Below, one piece after another: positions 16,109 to 25,060 of a DNA stretch of 64,000 nucleotides; the first letter of the stretch is position 1; every line of letters starts with the position of its first letter. The stretch lies in contig JANSYR010000008.1 in assembly GCA_024742285.1 (NCBI GenBank), positions 1-64,000 on the forward strand, in the 5' to 3' direction. The notes under the pieces were generated by a model. The model was not told the origin of the DNA. It made no database searches and was given only the letters and a program-made list of their open reading frames with translations. The position numbers and the translations under genes were made by a program. This stretch comes from a bacterium. GTDB taxonomy: Bacteria > Myxococcota_A > UBA9160 > UBA4427.

Positions 16109-17179
16109 CTAACGCGCGCGTCGCTTCCTGACCGCCTCGGCCAGCTCGTCGAAGATCGGCTCCGTCCGCTCCCAGCTCATGCACTTGTCCGTGATGCTCT
16201 GGCCGTAGACGAGCCCCTCGCGCCCCTGGGACTGCGAGTGCTTCTGGTTCCCGTCGAGCAGGAAGCTCTCCATCATCAGCCCGAAGAGCGCCGGGTTGCC
16301 GTCGGCGACCTGCGCGGCGAGAGCAGAAGCCACGGCGGGCTGCTTCTCGTGATCCTTGCCGCTGTTGGCGTGGCTGCAGTCGACCATGATCCGATTCGGA
16401 AGACTCGCGGCGGCGAGCAGCTTCGAGACACCTTCGATCGACTCCGCGTCGTAGTTCGGCCCGCTGGTCCCACCGCGCAGGATGACGTGGCAGTAGGGGT
16501 TGCCGTTCGTGGCGACGATCCCCGCGATGCCCTGCTTGGTCACCGAGAGGAAGTGGTGCTCGCCGGCGGCGGCGCCGATCGCGTCGATCGCCATCTGGAC
16601 CGTGCCGTAGGTCCCGTTCTTGAAGCCGACAGGCATCGAGAGACCGGAGGCGAGCTCGCGGTGGACCTGGCTCTCGCTCGTCCGCGCGCCGATCGCGCCC
16701 CAGGAGACGAGGTCGGCATAGAACTGGGGCATGATCGGATCGAGGAACTCGCTGCCGGTCGGCAGCCCGAGGTCCGTCACGTCGAGCAGGAAGCGCCGCG
16801 CCGTGCGCAGACCGTTCCGGATCGAGAAGCTCCCGTCGAGCTCGGGGTCGTTGATCAGTCCCTTCCAGCCGACGGTCGTGCGCGGCTTCTCGAAATAGAC
16901 GCGCATGATGATCGCGAGATCGTCCCGGTACTTCTCGCGGAGTGGCGCGAGGCGCCGGGCGTATTCGAGACCGGCCTCGGGATCGTGGATCGAGCAGGGG
17001 CCGACGATCACCACGAGGCGATCGTCCTCGCCGTCGATGACCCGCTCGATTTCGCGGCGACCGGCGAAGATGGTCTCGTTCTGGCTATCGGAGACGGGGA
17101 GATCCTCGAGCAGGATCTCCGGCGCCATCAGGGGCCGGATGTTCTGGATCCGGACGTCATCGATCTCGTGCAAAACCAT
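16109..17179 (-). CDS. aroG: 3-deoxy-7-phosphoheptulonate (DAHP) synthase, class I alpha
   Basis: A 356-residue enzyme matching the E. coli AroF/G/H type in length and motifs: VIVGPCSIHDP (PEP/metal loop, Cys included), YFEKPRTTVGWKG, GARTSESQVHRELASG, and VDCSHANSGKDH. It condenses PEP and erythrose 4-phosphate, the first step of the shikimate pathway. The ATG at 17179 (MVLHEIDDV) starts the conserved region. A good promoter sits 143-171 bp upstream. Which aromatic amino acid inhibits it cannot be told from sequence, so the gene symbol is generic. Confidence 0.93.
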   Translation of the reverse strand: MVLHEIDDVRIQNIRPLMAPEILLEDLPVSDSQNETIFAGRREIERVIDGEDDRLVVIVGPCSIHDPEAGLEYARRLAPLREKYRDDLAIIMRVYFEKPRTTVGWKGLINDPELDGSFSIRNGLRTARRFLLDVTDLGLPTGSEFLDPIMPQFYADLVSWGAIGARTSESQVHRELASGLSMPVGFKNGTYGTVQMAIDAIGAAAGEHHFLSVTKQGIAGIVATNGNPYCHVILRGGTSGPNYDAESIEGVSKLLAAASLPNRIMVDCSHANSGKDHEKQPAVASALAAQVADGNPALFGLMMESFLLDGNQKHSQSQGREGLVYGQSITDKCMSWERTEPIFDELAEAVRKRRAR

Positions 17180-17321
17180 TTGGGTCGGGTCCTCGCTCTC
17201 CGGCCTGCGCTCTGCCCGATCTGGGGAGCGCGGCCTCAAGGTCGCGTCGGAGGCTGGGAAGGCGTCCGAATCGGCCTCGTTCGGAGATCCGGGGCACCCC
17301 TCTCCGGCGCCCGGACGAGGT

Positions 17322-17350
17322 TGTATACCGGGACGCCGGGGTCCGGACAA
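17322..17350 (-). promoter_or_regulatory. Sigma70-like promoter of the DAHP synthase gene
   Basis: On the minus strand, -35 TTGTCC (17345-17350), a 17-nt spacer and -10 TATACA (17322-17327). It would leave a leader of roughly 135 nt before the ATG at 17179. This is the best match to a canonical promoter in the window. The leader has several GC-rich inverted repeats but I see no leader peptide. Confidence 0.62.
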
Positions 17351-17413
17351 CCCCGGCCCCGGCGCCAACCCCGCGAGATCACGTGATTTTTCGGTGGCCC
17401 CGGCGCGCCCGGC

Positions 17414-17716
17414 TCAGCCGCCGTCGTCCTCCGCGGCGCGGTAGGCAGACCAGATGCAGAACGCGTGCACCACGAAGCCAGGCACGAAGAAGAGCCAGTA
17501 GGCGATCGCCGTCCCCACGAACCATCCGAGCGACGCGGTCAGGCGCCCGGCGTAGAGATGGCCGAGCCCGGGCCAGAAGAACGAGAGCACCGCCGCGATC
17601 CCCGGGCTCGGCAGGCGCCGCACGCGCACCTCCCCCGGCCCGTCGAGCCGTCGCTCCAGGTCCTCGAGCTCCTCGCGCAGGCTGAAGCCCCGTCGTCGAT
17701 CCGCTGTTCCGTCCAC
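17414..17716 (-). CDS. Small TM2-like membrane protein
   Basis: About 100 residues. The N-terminal 45 are charged, with a short helix REELEDLERRL. Two hydrophobic segments follow, with PGIAAVLSFFWPGLGHLYAG joined to a second helix near WFVGTAIAYWLFFVPG. The PGLGHLYAG turn is typical of TM2-type proteins of unknown function. I chose the GTG at 17716, preceded by GAGGAGGG, over the ATG at 17770, which would add 18 Arg-rich residues. It probably sits in the inner membrane. No function can be assigned. Confidence 0.72.
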   Translation of the reverse strand: MDGTADRRRGFSLREELEDLERRLDGPGEVRVRRLPSPGIAAVLSFFWPGLGHLYAGRLTASLGWFVGTAIAYWLFFVPGFVVHAFCIWSAYRAAEDDGG

Positions 17717-17896
17717 GATCCGCCCTCCTCGGGCGCGCCGCGTTCGCGGCCGTCGTCCCCGATAGAGCAAGGGGCGTGCCGAGCACGAGCACCGCCTGCA
17801 TCCGCCCGCCTGCGGGAAGTGTCGCGATCGCGCGACACCCGCCGCGCTGCAGTGCAGTCGATGAGCTGCAGTGTCGGAGCGCGGCGACGCCGGCGA

Positions 17897-19453
17897 TCAG
17901 CGCACCTCGCCGAGCACGTCGGCGAGGATCCCGACACCCTCCCGAATCGACTCGGGCGAGAGACGCGCGAACCCCATCACGAGCTCGAGGTCGGCGCCCG
18001 GGTCGGGCTTCAGGTAGCTCGGCGCCGCCGGATAGACCCCCACGCCCCGCGCCGAAGCGCGCTCGACGATGGCCCGGAGCCGCGCCGCCGGAATCCCCGG
18101 AAAGCGAACCAGCAGATGGAGCCCCGCCCCGCTGTCGTCGAAGCGCGCGGCACCGTCGCCGAAGGCCGCCCCCAGTGCTTCGACCAGCACCTCCCGACTC
18201 GTCCCGTAGAGCGTGCGCGCCCGGCGAAGGTGACGTTCGAAGTCACCGCTCTCGAGAAAGCGCGCAAGGGCGTGCTGCTCGAAGCTCGGGGTCGACCAAT
18301 CGGCCAGCCACTTCGCATTGCGGAAGACGTTTCGAAGGGCCGGCGGGACCACCAGATACGCGATCCGCATCGAGGGCAGGAGCGTCTTCGAGAACGTCCC
18401 GACGTAGAGGACGCGACCGCCCTCGTCGAGGCTCTTGAGCGACGGGATCGCGCGACCCTTGTACCGGAATTCCGAGTCGTAGTCGTCCTCGACCACGTAG
18501 GCGTCGTTCGCGCCCGCCCAATCGAGCAGGGCCTGTCGCCGACGCAGGGAGAGCACGACGCCCGTTGGGTACTGGTGGGAGGGCGTCACGTACGCGAGCC
18601 GGGCCTGCGCGAGCGCCTCCCGATCGACGCGGCCGAGATCGAGCCCTTCCCGGTCGACGGGCGCGCCGACGATCTCGGCCCCCGCTGCCTCGAAGTGGCG
18701 GCGCGCGCCGAGATAGTGCGGATCCTCGAGGAGGACCGCGTCGCCCGGGTCGACGAAGAGCCTCGTCGCGAGGTCCAGGGCCTGGGCGACGCCGCCGACC
18801 ACGACGAGTTCGTCGGGCTCGCAGTACACGGCGCGTGCGCGGGCCAGGTAGCCGGCGATCGCTTCGCGCAGCTCGGGCACGCCGCTCGGATCCGCGTAGT
18901 CGAACGCGAGCGGAGGCGCGTAGTGGGCCGTGCGCGCGAGATGTCTCCGCCACGCTTCGTACGAGAGCCGTTCGAGGTCCGGGACACAGGGACGGAAGTC
19001 GATCGCGAGGTCGGTCTGCGCCTCGAGCAGGTCGTAGGGCGTGCGCGGAGAGCGCTCGGCGAGGCGCTGTCCGTAGCGCGAGAGTCGAACCGGCGGGTGC
19101 GCAGGTCTCGACGGCTCGCCCTTCCGGTCGCCGCTCGTCTGGCGGCCAGCGTGCCCCTCCGGATCGAGCTGCGGCGCGACGAAGGTGCCCGCGCCGACCC
19201 GGGAGACGACGTAGCCCTCCGCCTGGAGCGGCTCGAAGGCGGACACGACGGTGTTCCGGGAGACGCCGAGCTCCTCGGCGAGGGCGCGGGTGGTCGGCAG
19301 ACGCGTGCCGGCGGCGACGCGGCCGGACAGGATCGCGTCCCGGATCGAGCGGTAGATCTGGTCGTAGAGCGCGCCTTGTCCGTCGAGGGGCAGGTCGCGG
19401 AGGAGCGTCGCGCGCTCTCGGAGGGCCGGTCGCGGAGGGAGGACACTGACCAT
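17897..19453 (-). CDS. MocR/PdxR-type regulator (GntR HTH plus aminotransferase domain)
   Basis: A 518-residue fusion. An N-terminal GntR winged helix (about 25-95, with LPTTRALAEELGVSRNTV) is linked to a class I aminotransferase domain (about 150-510), with the PLP lysine in GTFSKTLLPSMR and the DDYDSEF segment. MocR proteins sense PLP or amino acid adducts and regulate nearby, often divergent, genes. I used the ATG at 19453; an upstream start at 19501 would place the operator-like palindrome inside the gene. The molybdopterin oxidoreductase is divergent, 106 bp away, and is the obvious candidate target. Confidence 0.9.
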   Translation of the reverse strand: MVSVLPPRPALRERATLLRDLPLDGQGALYDQIYRSIRDAILSGRVAAGTRLPTTRALAEELGVSRNTVVSAFEPLQAEGYVVSRVGAGTFVAPQLDPEGHAGRQTSGDRKGEPSRPAHPPVRLSRYGQRLAERSPRTPYDLLEAQTDLAIDFRPCVPDLERLSYEAWRRHLARTAHYAPPLAFDYADPSGVPELREAIAGYLARARAVYCEPDELVVVGGVAQALDLATRLFVDPGDAVLLEDPHYLGARRHFEAAGAEIVGAPVDREGLDLGRVDREALAQARLAYVTPSHQYPTGVVLSLRRRQALLDWAGANDAYVVEDDYDSEFRYKGRAIPSLKSLDEGGRVLYVGTFSKTLLPSMRIAYLVVPPALRNVFRNAKWLADWSTPSFEQHALARFLESGDFERHLRRARTLYGTSREVLVEALGAAFGDGAARFDDSGAGLHLLVRFPGIPAARLRAIVERASARGVGVYPAAPSYLKPDPGADLELVMGFARLSPESIREGVGILADVLGEVR

Positions 19454-19469
19454 GATTGGATCCTCGATC

Positions 19470-19501
19470 TTGGTACGAATTGGACTCAGTGACAGTACCA
19501 A
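19470..19501. promoter_or_regulatory. Candidate MocR operator between divergent genes
   Basis: TTGGTAC (19470-19476) and GTACCAA (19495-19501) are perfect inverted arms separated by 18 bp. The spacer and flank also carry a repeated TCCAAT (minus strand). Such GGTAC/CCAAT elements are common before MocR-controlled genes. A TATCCT hexamer at 19509-19514 could be the -10 of the oxidoreductase gene, whose ATG is at 19560. Confidence 0.55.
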
Positions 19502-19559
19502 ATGGATCTATCCTCGCTCCCGTCCAGCGAGACCCGCCCGAACGAGGAGATCCCCGCCC

Positions 19560-21809
19560 ATGGCTGCCGCCGACCCGTCGATCGTCCACCGCATCTGCAC
19601 GCTCTGCGAAGCCACCTGCGGCCTCCGGGTCCACACGGCCGCGGACGACGGCGGCGGGCGCCGCGTCACCCGGGTCGAAGGCGACCCCGACGACGCCTTC
19701 TCGAAGGGCCACATCTGTCCCAAGGCCCACGCGCTGATCGAGCTCCAGGCGGATCCCGACCGACTGCGAACGCCCGTCCGCAAGACGGCGAAGGGCTTCG
19801 AGCCGATCGGCTGGGACGAGGCCCTCGACCTCGCCGCCGAGAAGCTCGGGGCGATCCGGGCCGAGGCGGGGGCCGACGCGATCGCGCTCTACCGCGGCAA
19901 CCCCACGACCCACGACGCGCAATCGCTGCTCTACTGGAACGTCCTCCAGACGGCGCTTCCCACGCGCAGCCAGTTCTCCGCCGGCTCCGTCGACACCTGG
20001 CCCCGCTGGGTCCAGGCCGGGCTCATGTACGGCGGCTTCCTGAACACGCCGGTCCCGGATCTCGCCCGCTGCGACTACCTGCTCATGCTCGGCGCGAACC
20101 CGCTCGCGTCGAACGGCAGCCTGATGACGGCCCCCGGAATCAAGAAGCGGCTCGAGGCGATCCGCGCGCGCGGCGGGCGCTTGGTGGTCGTCGATCCGCG
20201 CCGGACGGAGACCGCGGCGATCGCCGACGAGCACCTCTTCGTCCGCCCCGGCGGCGACGCAGCGCTCGTCCTGGCGATGGTCCAGGTCGTCGTCGAGGAG
20301 GAGCGCGTCGACCTCGGACGCGCGGAAGGGCTCGTCGAGGGACTCGATCGCGCCCTGACGGCGATCCGCCCCTATACACCGGAACGCGTCACCGAGGCCT
20401 GCGGCGTCGCGCCCGAGACGATCCGCCGGATCGCGCGAGAGGTCGCCGAGGCGGACCGAGCCGTCGTCTACGGCCGGATGGGCACGAGCGTCCAGACCTT
20501 CGGCACCCTCGCCCACTGGGCGATCGACCTGCTCAACATCCTGACCGGCAACCTCGATCGCGAAGGCGGCGTGCTCTTTCCCCTGCCGGCGGCGAGCCTC
20601 GCATTCGCGGGCCCCTCGAAGGCATCCGGCTTCGAGGTCGGCCGCGCGAAGAGCCCCGTCTCCGGCTACGACGAGGTGCTGGGCGAGTGGCCGATGGCCG
20701 CCTTCGCCGAGGAGATCGAGAGCGACCGGGAAGACCGGATCCGCGCCCTCGCGATCATCGCCGGCAACCCCGTCGCCTCGGCCCCCAACGCGGAACGCGT
20801 GGATGCGGCCCTCGAGCGTCTCGAGTTCATGGTCGCCTTCGACTACTACGTGAACGAGACGACGCGGCACGCCGACCTGATCCTGCCGCCCACGGCGCCG
20901 CTCTCCCACGCGACCTACGACGTGGCGCTCCTCCACTTCGCGGTCGAGAACGTCGCCAAGTGGTCGCCGGCGGCGGTCCCCCCGGAAGAAGGCGAGCAGG
21001 AGGTGTGGCGGACGCTGCTGGGACTGTCGAAGCGATTGATGGGGCTGGGCGGGATGGCCGACGACGAGGTGGACGCGATCGTGGTCGCCCAGCTCGCGGG
21101 CCGCGTCCTCGCAGGCAGCCGATTCGCCGGCGAGATCGAGGTCGAAGAGATCGTCTCAGGCCTCGGCGACACCCCCGGGCCACGCCGCTTGATCGATCTC
21201 CTGCTCCGGCTCGGTGCCTACGGGGACGGCTTCGGGCGCGTGCCGGACGGGCTGTCGGTGGATCGACTCGAGGCGGCCCCCCACGGACTCTCGCTCGGGA
21301 CGCCGGCGCCGCGATTGCCGGAGGCCCTCGAAACGAAGAGCGGGCGGATCGATCTCGCTCCCGATCGCATCCTCGGCGACCTGCCCCGGCTCGAACGCTT
21401 CGTCGACGCCGGCCCGGACCCCCGGCTCAGCCTGATCGGGCGGCGCGACATCCGCTCGATGAACTCCTGGCTCCACAACCTGCCCAGCATGGTCAAGGGG
21501 CGCGAACGCTGCACGCTCCAGGTCGCCCCACCGGACGCGGAGCGACTCGGACTGTCGACGGGCGATCGCGCGGAGCTGAAGGGCCGCGTGGGGGCGATCG
21601 TCGTCCCGGTCGAAGTGACCGACGCGATGGCCGAAGGCGTCGTCAGCCTGCCCCACGGATGGGGACACGACCTGCCCGGGGTCCGGCTCTCGGTCGCGAC
21701 CGCGCGTCCCGGCGCGAACGCCAACCGCGTGGTCGACGACGCGGAGATCGACGTGCCGTCCGGCACGAGCGTCTTGAACGGTGTGCCCGTCGAAGTGACC
21801 CGCGTCTGA
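19560..21809 (+). CDS. Molybdopterin-dependent oxidoreductase (DMSO reductase family)
   Basis: A 749-residue enzyme. The N-terminal [4Fe-4S] motif is visible as CTLCEATC with the fourth Cys in GHICPKA about 40 residues later. The bis-MGD binding domains follow, with LGANPLASN, VVDPRRTETA and, near the C terminus, the molydopterin dinucleotide-binding barrel (LPHGWGHD, ANANRVVDD). Substrate could be formate-like, or a C-H bond of an organic compound; the metal ligand residue is not clear to me. No Tat signal, so it should be cytoplasmic. GAGGAGA precedes the ATG at 19560. It is divergent from the MocR regulator. Confidence 0.88.
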   Translation: MAAADPSIVHRICTLCEATCGLRVHTAADDGGGRRVTRVEGDPDDAFSKGHICPKAHALIELQADPDRLRTPVRKTAKGFEPIGWDEALDLAAEKLGAIRAEAGADAIALYRGNPTTHDAQSLLYWNVLQTALPTRSQFSAGSVDTWPRWVQAGLMYGGFLNTPVPDLARCDYLLMLGANPLASNGSLMTAPGIKKRLEAIRARGGRLVVVDPRRTETAAIADEHLFVRPGGDAALVLAMVQVVVEEERVDLGRAEGLVEGLDRALTAIRPYTPERVTEACGVAPETIRRIAREVAEADRAVVYGRMGTSVQTFGTLAHWAIDLLNILTGNLDREGGVLFPLPAASLAFAGPSKASGFEVGRAKSPVSGYDEVLGEWPMAAFAEEIESDREDRIRALAIIAGNPVASAPNAERVDAALERLEFMVAFDYYVNETTRHADLILPPTAPLSHATYDVALLHFAVENVAKWSPAAVPPEEGEQEVWRTLLGLSKRLMGLGGMADDEVDAIVVAQLAGRVLAGSRFAGEIEVEEIVSGLGDTPGPRRLIDLLLRLGAYGDGFGRVPDGLSVDRLEAAPHGLSLGTPAPRLPEALETKSGRIDLAPDRILGDLPRLERFVDAGPDPRLSLIGRRDIRSMNSWLHNLPSMVKGRERCTLQVAPPDAERLGLSTGDRAELKGRVGAIVVPVEVTDAMAEGVVSLPHGWGHDLPGVRLSVATARPGANANRVVDDAEIDVPSGTSVLNGVPVEVTRV

Positions 21810-21827
21810 TCACGGGTGCGCCCGCGC

Positions 21828-22592
21828 CTAGCGGACGGATCCGGAACCGCCGTCGACCCACATCGTCTGGCCCGTGACGTAGTCCGCCTCGTCGCTCGCA
21901 AGGAAGACGCAGACCCGGCCCACGTCGTCCCGGCAGTCCCCGACCCGACGGAGCGGGATCTGCTGGATCGCGGCCTCGTGGCCCTCGGGATCGAGCGCCG
22001 CCCAGTCGATCATGCCCGGCGAGTTCGCGAAGGGGCAGACGATGTTCACGCGGATGCCGAGCGGGCCCCACTCGCGGGCCGCCGTCCGCGACAGACCGCG
22101 GATGCCCTCCTTGGCCGCCGCATAGGCGCCCTGCGCTTCGTTGCCGATCGTGCCCGAGCCGCTCGCGAAGTTGATGATCGCGCCGCGGCCCCGTTCGAGG
22201 AGATGGGGCTGCGCGATCTGCATGCAGAAGAACGTCGCCCACAGGTTCGTCGCGAGGACCCGCTCGAAGGTCTCGTCGTCGAAGTCCATCAGGAGCCGGC
22301 CCGGAGTCGGCGTCCAGGCGGCGTTGTTCACCAGGATGTCGAGTCCCCCGAACGCGGCGACGGTCTCCTCGATGCCGCGTCGGCAATCGCCCCGAACCGC
22401 GACGTCGCCCGGGATCGCGATCGCTTCGCCCCCCGCGGCCTCGACGAGTGCTGCGGTCTCCTTCGCGGTCGCCCCGTCGATGTCGATCACACCGACGCGT
22501 GCGCCCTCCTCGGCCATCGCGAGCGCGACCCCTCGGCCCACGCCCCGCCCGGCCCCGGTGATGACGGCCACCCGTTCGTCGAGTCTGCCCAT
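21828..22592 (-). CDS. SDR family oxidoreductase
   Basis: A 254-residue classical short-chain dehydrogenase. The cofactor motif TGAGRGVG is at about residues 12-19, NNAAW follows, and the catalytic Ser (FASGSG) and YAAAK (Tyr-x3-Lys) are present. The C-terminal VDGGSGS is typical of FabG-like members. An AAGGAGGAG ribosome site precedes the ATG at 22592. It faces away from the SirB1-type gene across 144 bp and converges with the oxidoreductase gene at an 18-bp gap. Substrate unknown. Confidence 0.9.
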   Translation of the reverse strand: MGRLDERVAVITGAGRGVGRGVALAMAEEGARVGVIDIDGATAKETAALVEAAGGEAIAIPGDVAVRGDCRRGIEETVAAFGGLDILVNNAAWTPTPGRLLMDFDDETFERVLATNLWATFFCMQIAQPHLLERGRGAIINFASGSGTIGNEAQGAYAAAKEGIRGLSRTAAREWGPLGIRVNIVCPFANSPGMIDWAALDPEGHEAAIQQIPLRRVGDCRDDVGRVCVFLASDEADYVTGQTMWVDGGSGSVR

Positions 22593-22722
22593 GCCCGCTC
22601 CTCCTTCGTTCCGCCGGCTTCCGACCGGTCTTCGGAGCATCGCGTAGACACCGCGCCGCCGCCGCGCGTCCCCACGGCGACGGTTCGGGCATTCCCTTGG
22701 TGCGGCTCCCCGCTCCGCGAAG

Positions 22723-22728
22723 TAGGCT
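22723..22728 (+). promoter_or_regulatory. -10-like TAGGCT, 8 nt before a GTG start
   Basis: TAGGCT is followed after 8 nt (AGGCCGCC) by the GTG start at 22737. The spacing would place transcription start on or next to the start codon, as in leaderless mRNAs. No ribosome site is present. Confidence 0.42.
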
Positions 22729-22736
22729 AGGCCGCC

Positions 22737-23579
22737 GTGCAGAGCGTGATCTCCGATCGATTCCACGAGCTGGCGCTCCTTCCCGAGAGCCAGCAGGGCC
22801 TCGCCGAAGGGGCGTTGATCCTCGCCGCCGAGGTCCGCCCCGAGGTCGACATCGCTTCGGGACTCGAGACCGTCGCCGAGATCGCTGAGCGATCGCGACC
22901 CCTGGTCGAGCACGCGACCACGCCGAGCGCCGCGGTCGATGCGCTCAATCACGCGCTCTTCGAGCTCGAGCGCTTCCGCGGCAACCAGGAGCAATACGAC
23001 GACCCGCGCAACAGCTTCCTGGACGAGGTCCTCGAACGCCGGCGCGGCCTGCCGATCACCCTCTCGGTCCTCTACGTGGAGATCGCGCGCCAGCTCGGTC
23101 TCGAGGCCTATGGGATCGGCTTCCCCGGACACTTCCTCTCGAAGGTCGTCGGCGTGAACGACGTGCCCGATCGAGAAGTGATCATCGACCCCTTCTTCGG
23201 CAAGGTCCTCTCCCTCGACGACTGCGCCGAGCGAATCCGCGCCGCCGCCGGCGAGCCCGTGGATCTCGACCCCGATTGGCTGCGCCCAGTGACCGCGGTC
23301 GAGATCTACACGCGCATGCTCAACAACCTGAAGATGGGCTACCTGCGCCAGGGCGACGGGCTCGGCGCGCTCGGCTGCTTCGACCGGATCGTCGTGCTGA
23401 TCCCGGAAGCGGCCTACGAGTTCCGGGACCGCGGGATGCTCCTCGAGCGAATGGACTGCGTGCACGCCGCGATCGACGACTACACGCGCTTCCTCGAGCT
23501 CGCCCCGGACGACGAGAGTGCCCGACCGATCCGCGCTCGCCGCGACGCGCTGTCGCAGCGGAAGCCGGCGCTGAACTAG
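22737..23579 (+). CDS. SirB1 family transglutaminase-like/TPR protein
   Basis: A 280-residue protein of the SirB1 family: an N-terminal helical part, a transglutaminase-like core with FLDEVLERRRGLPITLSVLY (landmarks RRRGLPITLS and GIGFPGHFL) and a C-terminal TPR-like helical region (about 190-275). The catalytic Cys of true transglutaminases is not evident. The start is a GTG at 22737, positioned 8 nt after TAGGCT. Bacterial members lie in various contexts and have no firmly assigned reaction. Confidence 0.82.
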   Translation: MQSVISDRFHELALLPESQQGLAEGALILAAEVRPEVDIASGLETVAEIAERSRPLVEHATTPSAAVDALNHALFELERFRGNQEQYDDPRNSFLDEVLERRRGLPITLSVLYVEIARQLGLEAYGIGFPGHFLSKVVGVNDVPDREVIIDPFFGKVLSLDDCAERIRAAAGEPVDLDPDWLRPVTAVEIYTRMLNNLKMGYLRQGDGLGALGCFDRIVVLIPEAAYEFRDRGMLLERMDCVHAAIDDYTRFLELAPDDESARPIRARRDALSQRKPALN

Positions 23580-23610
23580 CGCCCGAGCCACGCGACCCTG
23601 AAGCGGCGGA

Positions 23611-24360
23611 TCAGATGCTCGTCATCACGATCTCGCCGGAGGGACGAGTCGCGCGCTCCGCTTCGATCGTGATGAAGAGTCCACTCACCCGGTCGCGGTA
23701 GTCCCGCACCGGGATCGCGAACTGCCGGACGACGCGCTCCTCGTCATCCGCCAGGAAGTGCCCACAGGAAACCTCTTCGTCTCCCACGATCGCCCACAGC
23801 CGATACCCCATCCCGTTCGCCAACTGCGGGAGTCCGTTCACGACGATCGCTGCCTTCTTCGCGTCGAGATCCAGGCTCGCACGCCCCCCCGCGGACTGGA
23901 ACGGACCCTCACCGGCGAGCGAGAACGAGAGCACGACGTTCGGTTGACTGAGCGTCTCGGACACTTCCGCCATCACGGCGATCTCTCGCCGGAGGCGAAG
24001 ATCGTCGAGACCGACCACGACGAGGAGGATCGCGGCAGCCGCTGCGGCCGTGCCGGCCGCCAGGGACCGGAACGAAGTCCGGGGCTGTGCCCGGTTCGGA
24101 GCCGGAAGTGTTCCCTCGATCGCGGCATCGAGAACGCGCTCTCGCAGACGCGCCGGGGGCATCTCCGGATTCGCATGGCCGATCGCTGTCCAGGCCTCCG
24201 CAACCTGGCGTGCCTCCTCGCGGAGCGCAGCGTCGACGCGCAATCGGCGCGCGAATCGGCGCGCCTCGTGCTCGGCCATATCGCCAAGCACGAAGCGAAT
24301 GATCGCATCTTCTCTCTCGTTCATGTCGTCTTGTACGAGTTCGTCCGACACCTGAATCAT
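23611..24360 (-). CDS. Anti-sigma factor, RskA-type
   Basis: A 249-residue membrane protein. The N-terminal cytoplasmic domain (about 1-85) is the helical anti-sigma region without the HxxxCxxC zinc motif. One transmembrane helix (about 98-118, AAGTAAAAAAILLVVV) follows, and the exported C-terminal part carries the RskA signature with LPQLANGMGYRLWAIVG. Such proteins hold a cognate ECF sigma factor inactive until proteolysed. Its ATG overlaps the stop of the sigma gene (ATGA at 24357-24360), so the two are coupled. The signal is unknown. Confidence 0.87.
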   Translation of the reverse strand: MIQVSDELVQDDMNEREDAIIRFVLGDMAEHEARRFARRLRVDAALREEARQVAEAWTAIGHANPEMPPARLRERVLDAAIEGTLPAPNRAQPRTSFRSLAAGTAAAAAAILLVVVGLDDLRLRREIAVMAEVSETLSQPNVVLSFSLAGEGPFQSAGGRASLDLDAKKAAIVVNGLPQLANGMGYRLWAIVGDEEVSCGHFLADDEERVVRQFAIPVRDYRDRVSGLFITIEAERATRPSGEIVMTSI

Positions 24361-25031
24361 CCCGTCGCTCGCTTGAGCACTCGTCGCAGAACGCCCAAAC
24401 CGGATCTCAAGAGCCCCTTGACGGTGCCGAGCGGCGCCTCCATCTCACCGGCGATCTCGCTGTGACTCATTCCGCGGTAGTAGGCCATCTCCAGTGCCGT
24501 GCGTTGGCGTTCGGAGAGCTCGGACATCGCATCGGAAACCAGCCGCGCGTTCTCCCGGACGCCGGCGTCGTCGAACGGCGACGGTCCGCGGGCGCTCAGA
24601 ACCTCGTCGATCTGCCTTTCTGCTCGAGTCGAGACGGCTCGGCTCCGCGACCGCACGCGGTCGATCGCCCGCGAGCGCGTCAGCAGAGTGAGAAAAGTGC
24701 GAAACTGCGCACGCTTGGGGTCGTATCGATCACGCTCGATGAGCGAGAGGAAAACGTCGTGGGTGACGTCTTCCGCCTCGGCGCGGTCGCGCAGGATTCG
24801 CATGCTCAAGCCGAAGACGAGGCCCGCGTATCGGTCGTAGAGGGCGGCGAGGGCCACTTCGGGCTCATCATGATCCGCGTGCAGGCGACGCAAGAGGTCG
24901 ACGTCCGAGAGCGCGGTCGGGTCGTCGTCCGGCGTCATCGACGACCGCAAAGTCGTCCTCGCCGCGTTCGCCTCGCCGCCCGTCCGTTCGGTCTGCTTCT
25001 CGTCTCGAGCCACACCCGAAGGGTACGACAC
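24357..25031 (-). CDS. ECF-type RNA polymerase sigma factor (SigK-like)
   Basis: Up to 224 residues. Sigma region 2 is visible as YAGLVFGLSMRILRDRAEAEDVTHDVFL (landmarks LSMRILRDR and AEDVTHDVFL) and region 4 as LSERQRTALEMAYYRGMSHSEIAGEM with GTVKGLLRSGL. The start is uncertain: the GTG at 25031 gives 224 residues and the ATG at 24938 gives 193; neither has a good ribosome site. It lies 29 bp after a DUF4394 gene and is overlapped by its RskA-type anti-sigma gene, so all three probably form one operon. Confidence 0.88.
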   Translation of the reverse strand: MSYPSGVARDEKQTERTGGEANAARTTLRSSMTPDDDPTALSDVDLLRRLHADHDEPEVALAALYDRYAGLVFGLSMRILRDRAEAEDVTHDVFLSLIERDRYDPKRAQFRTFLTLLTRSRAIDRVRSRSRAVSTRAERQIDEVLSARGPSPFDDAGVRENARLVSDAMSELSERQRTALEMAYYRGMSHSEIAGEMEAPLGTVKGLLRSGLGVLRRVLKRATG

Positions 25032-25060
25032 GGCCCGGCGATTGGATCAGCCGATCTTCG

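Noticed and set aside
18243-20936. A minus-strand frame of nearly 900 codons across the MocR and oxidoreductase genes
   Set aside because: It crosses two well-supported genes in another frame and has Arg/Asp-rich shadow composition.
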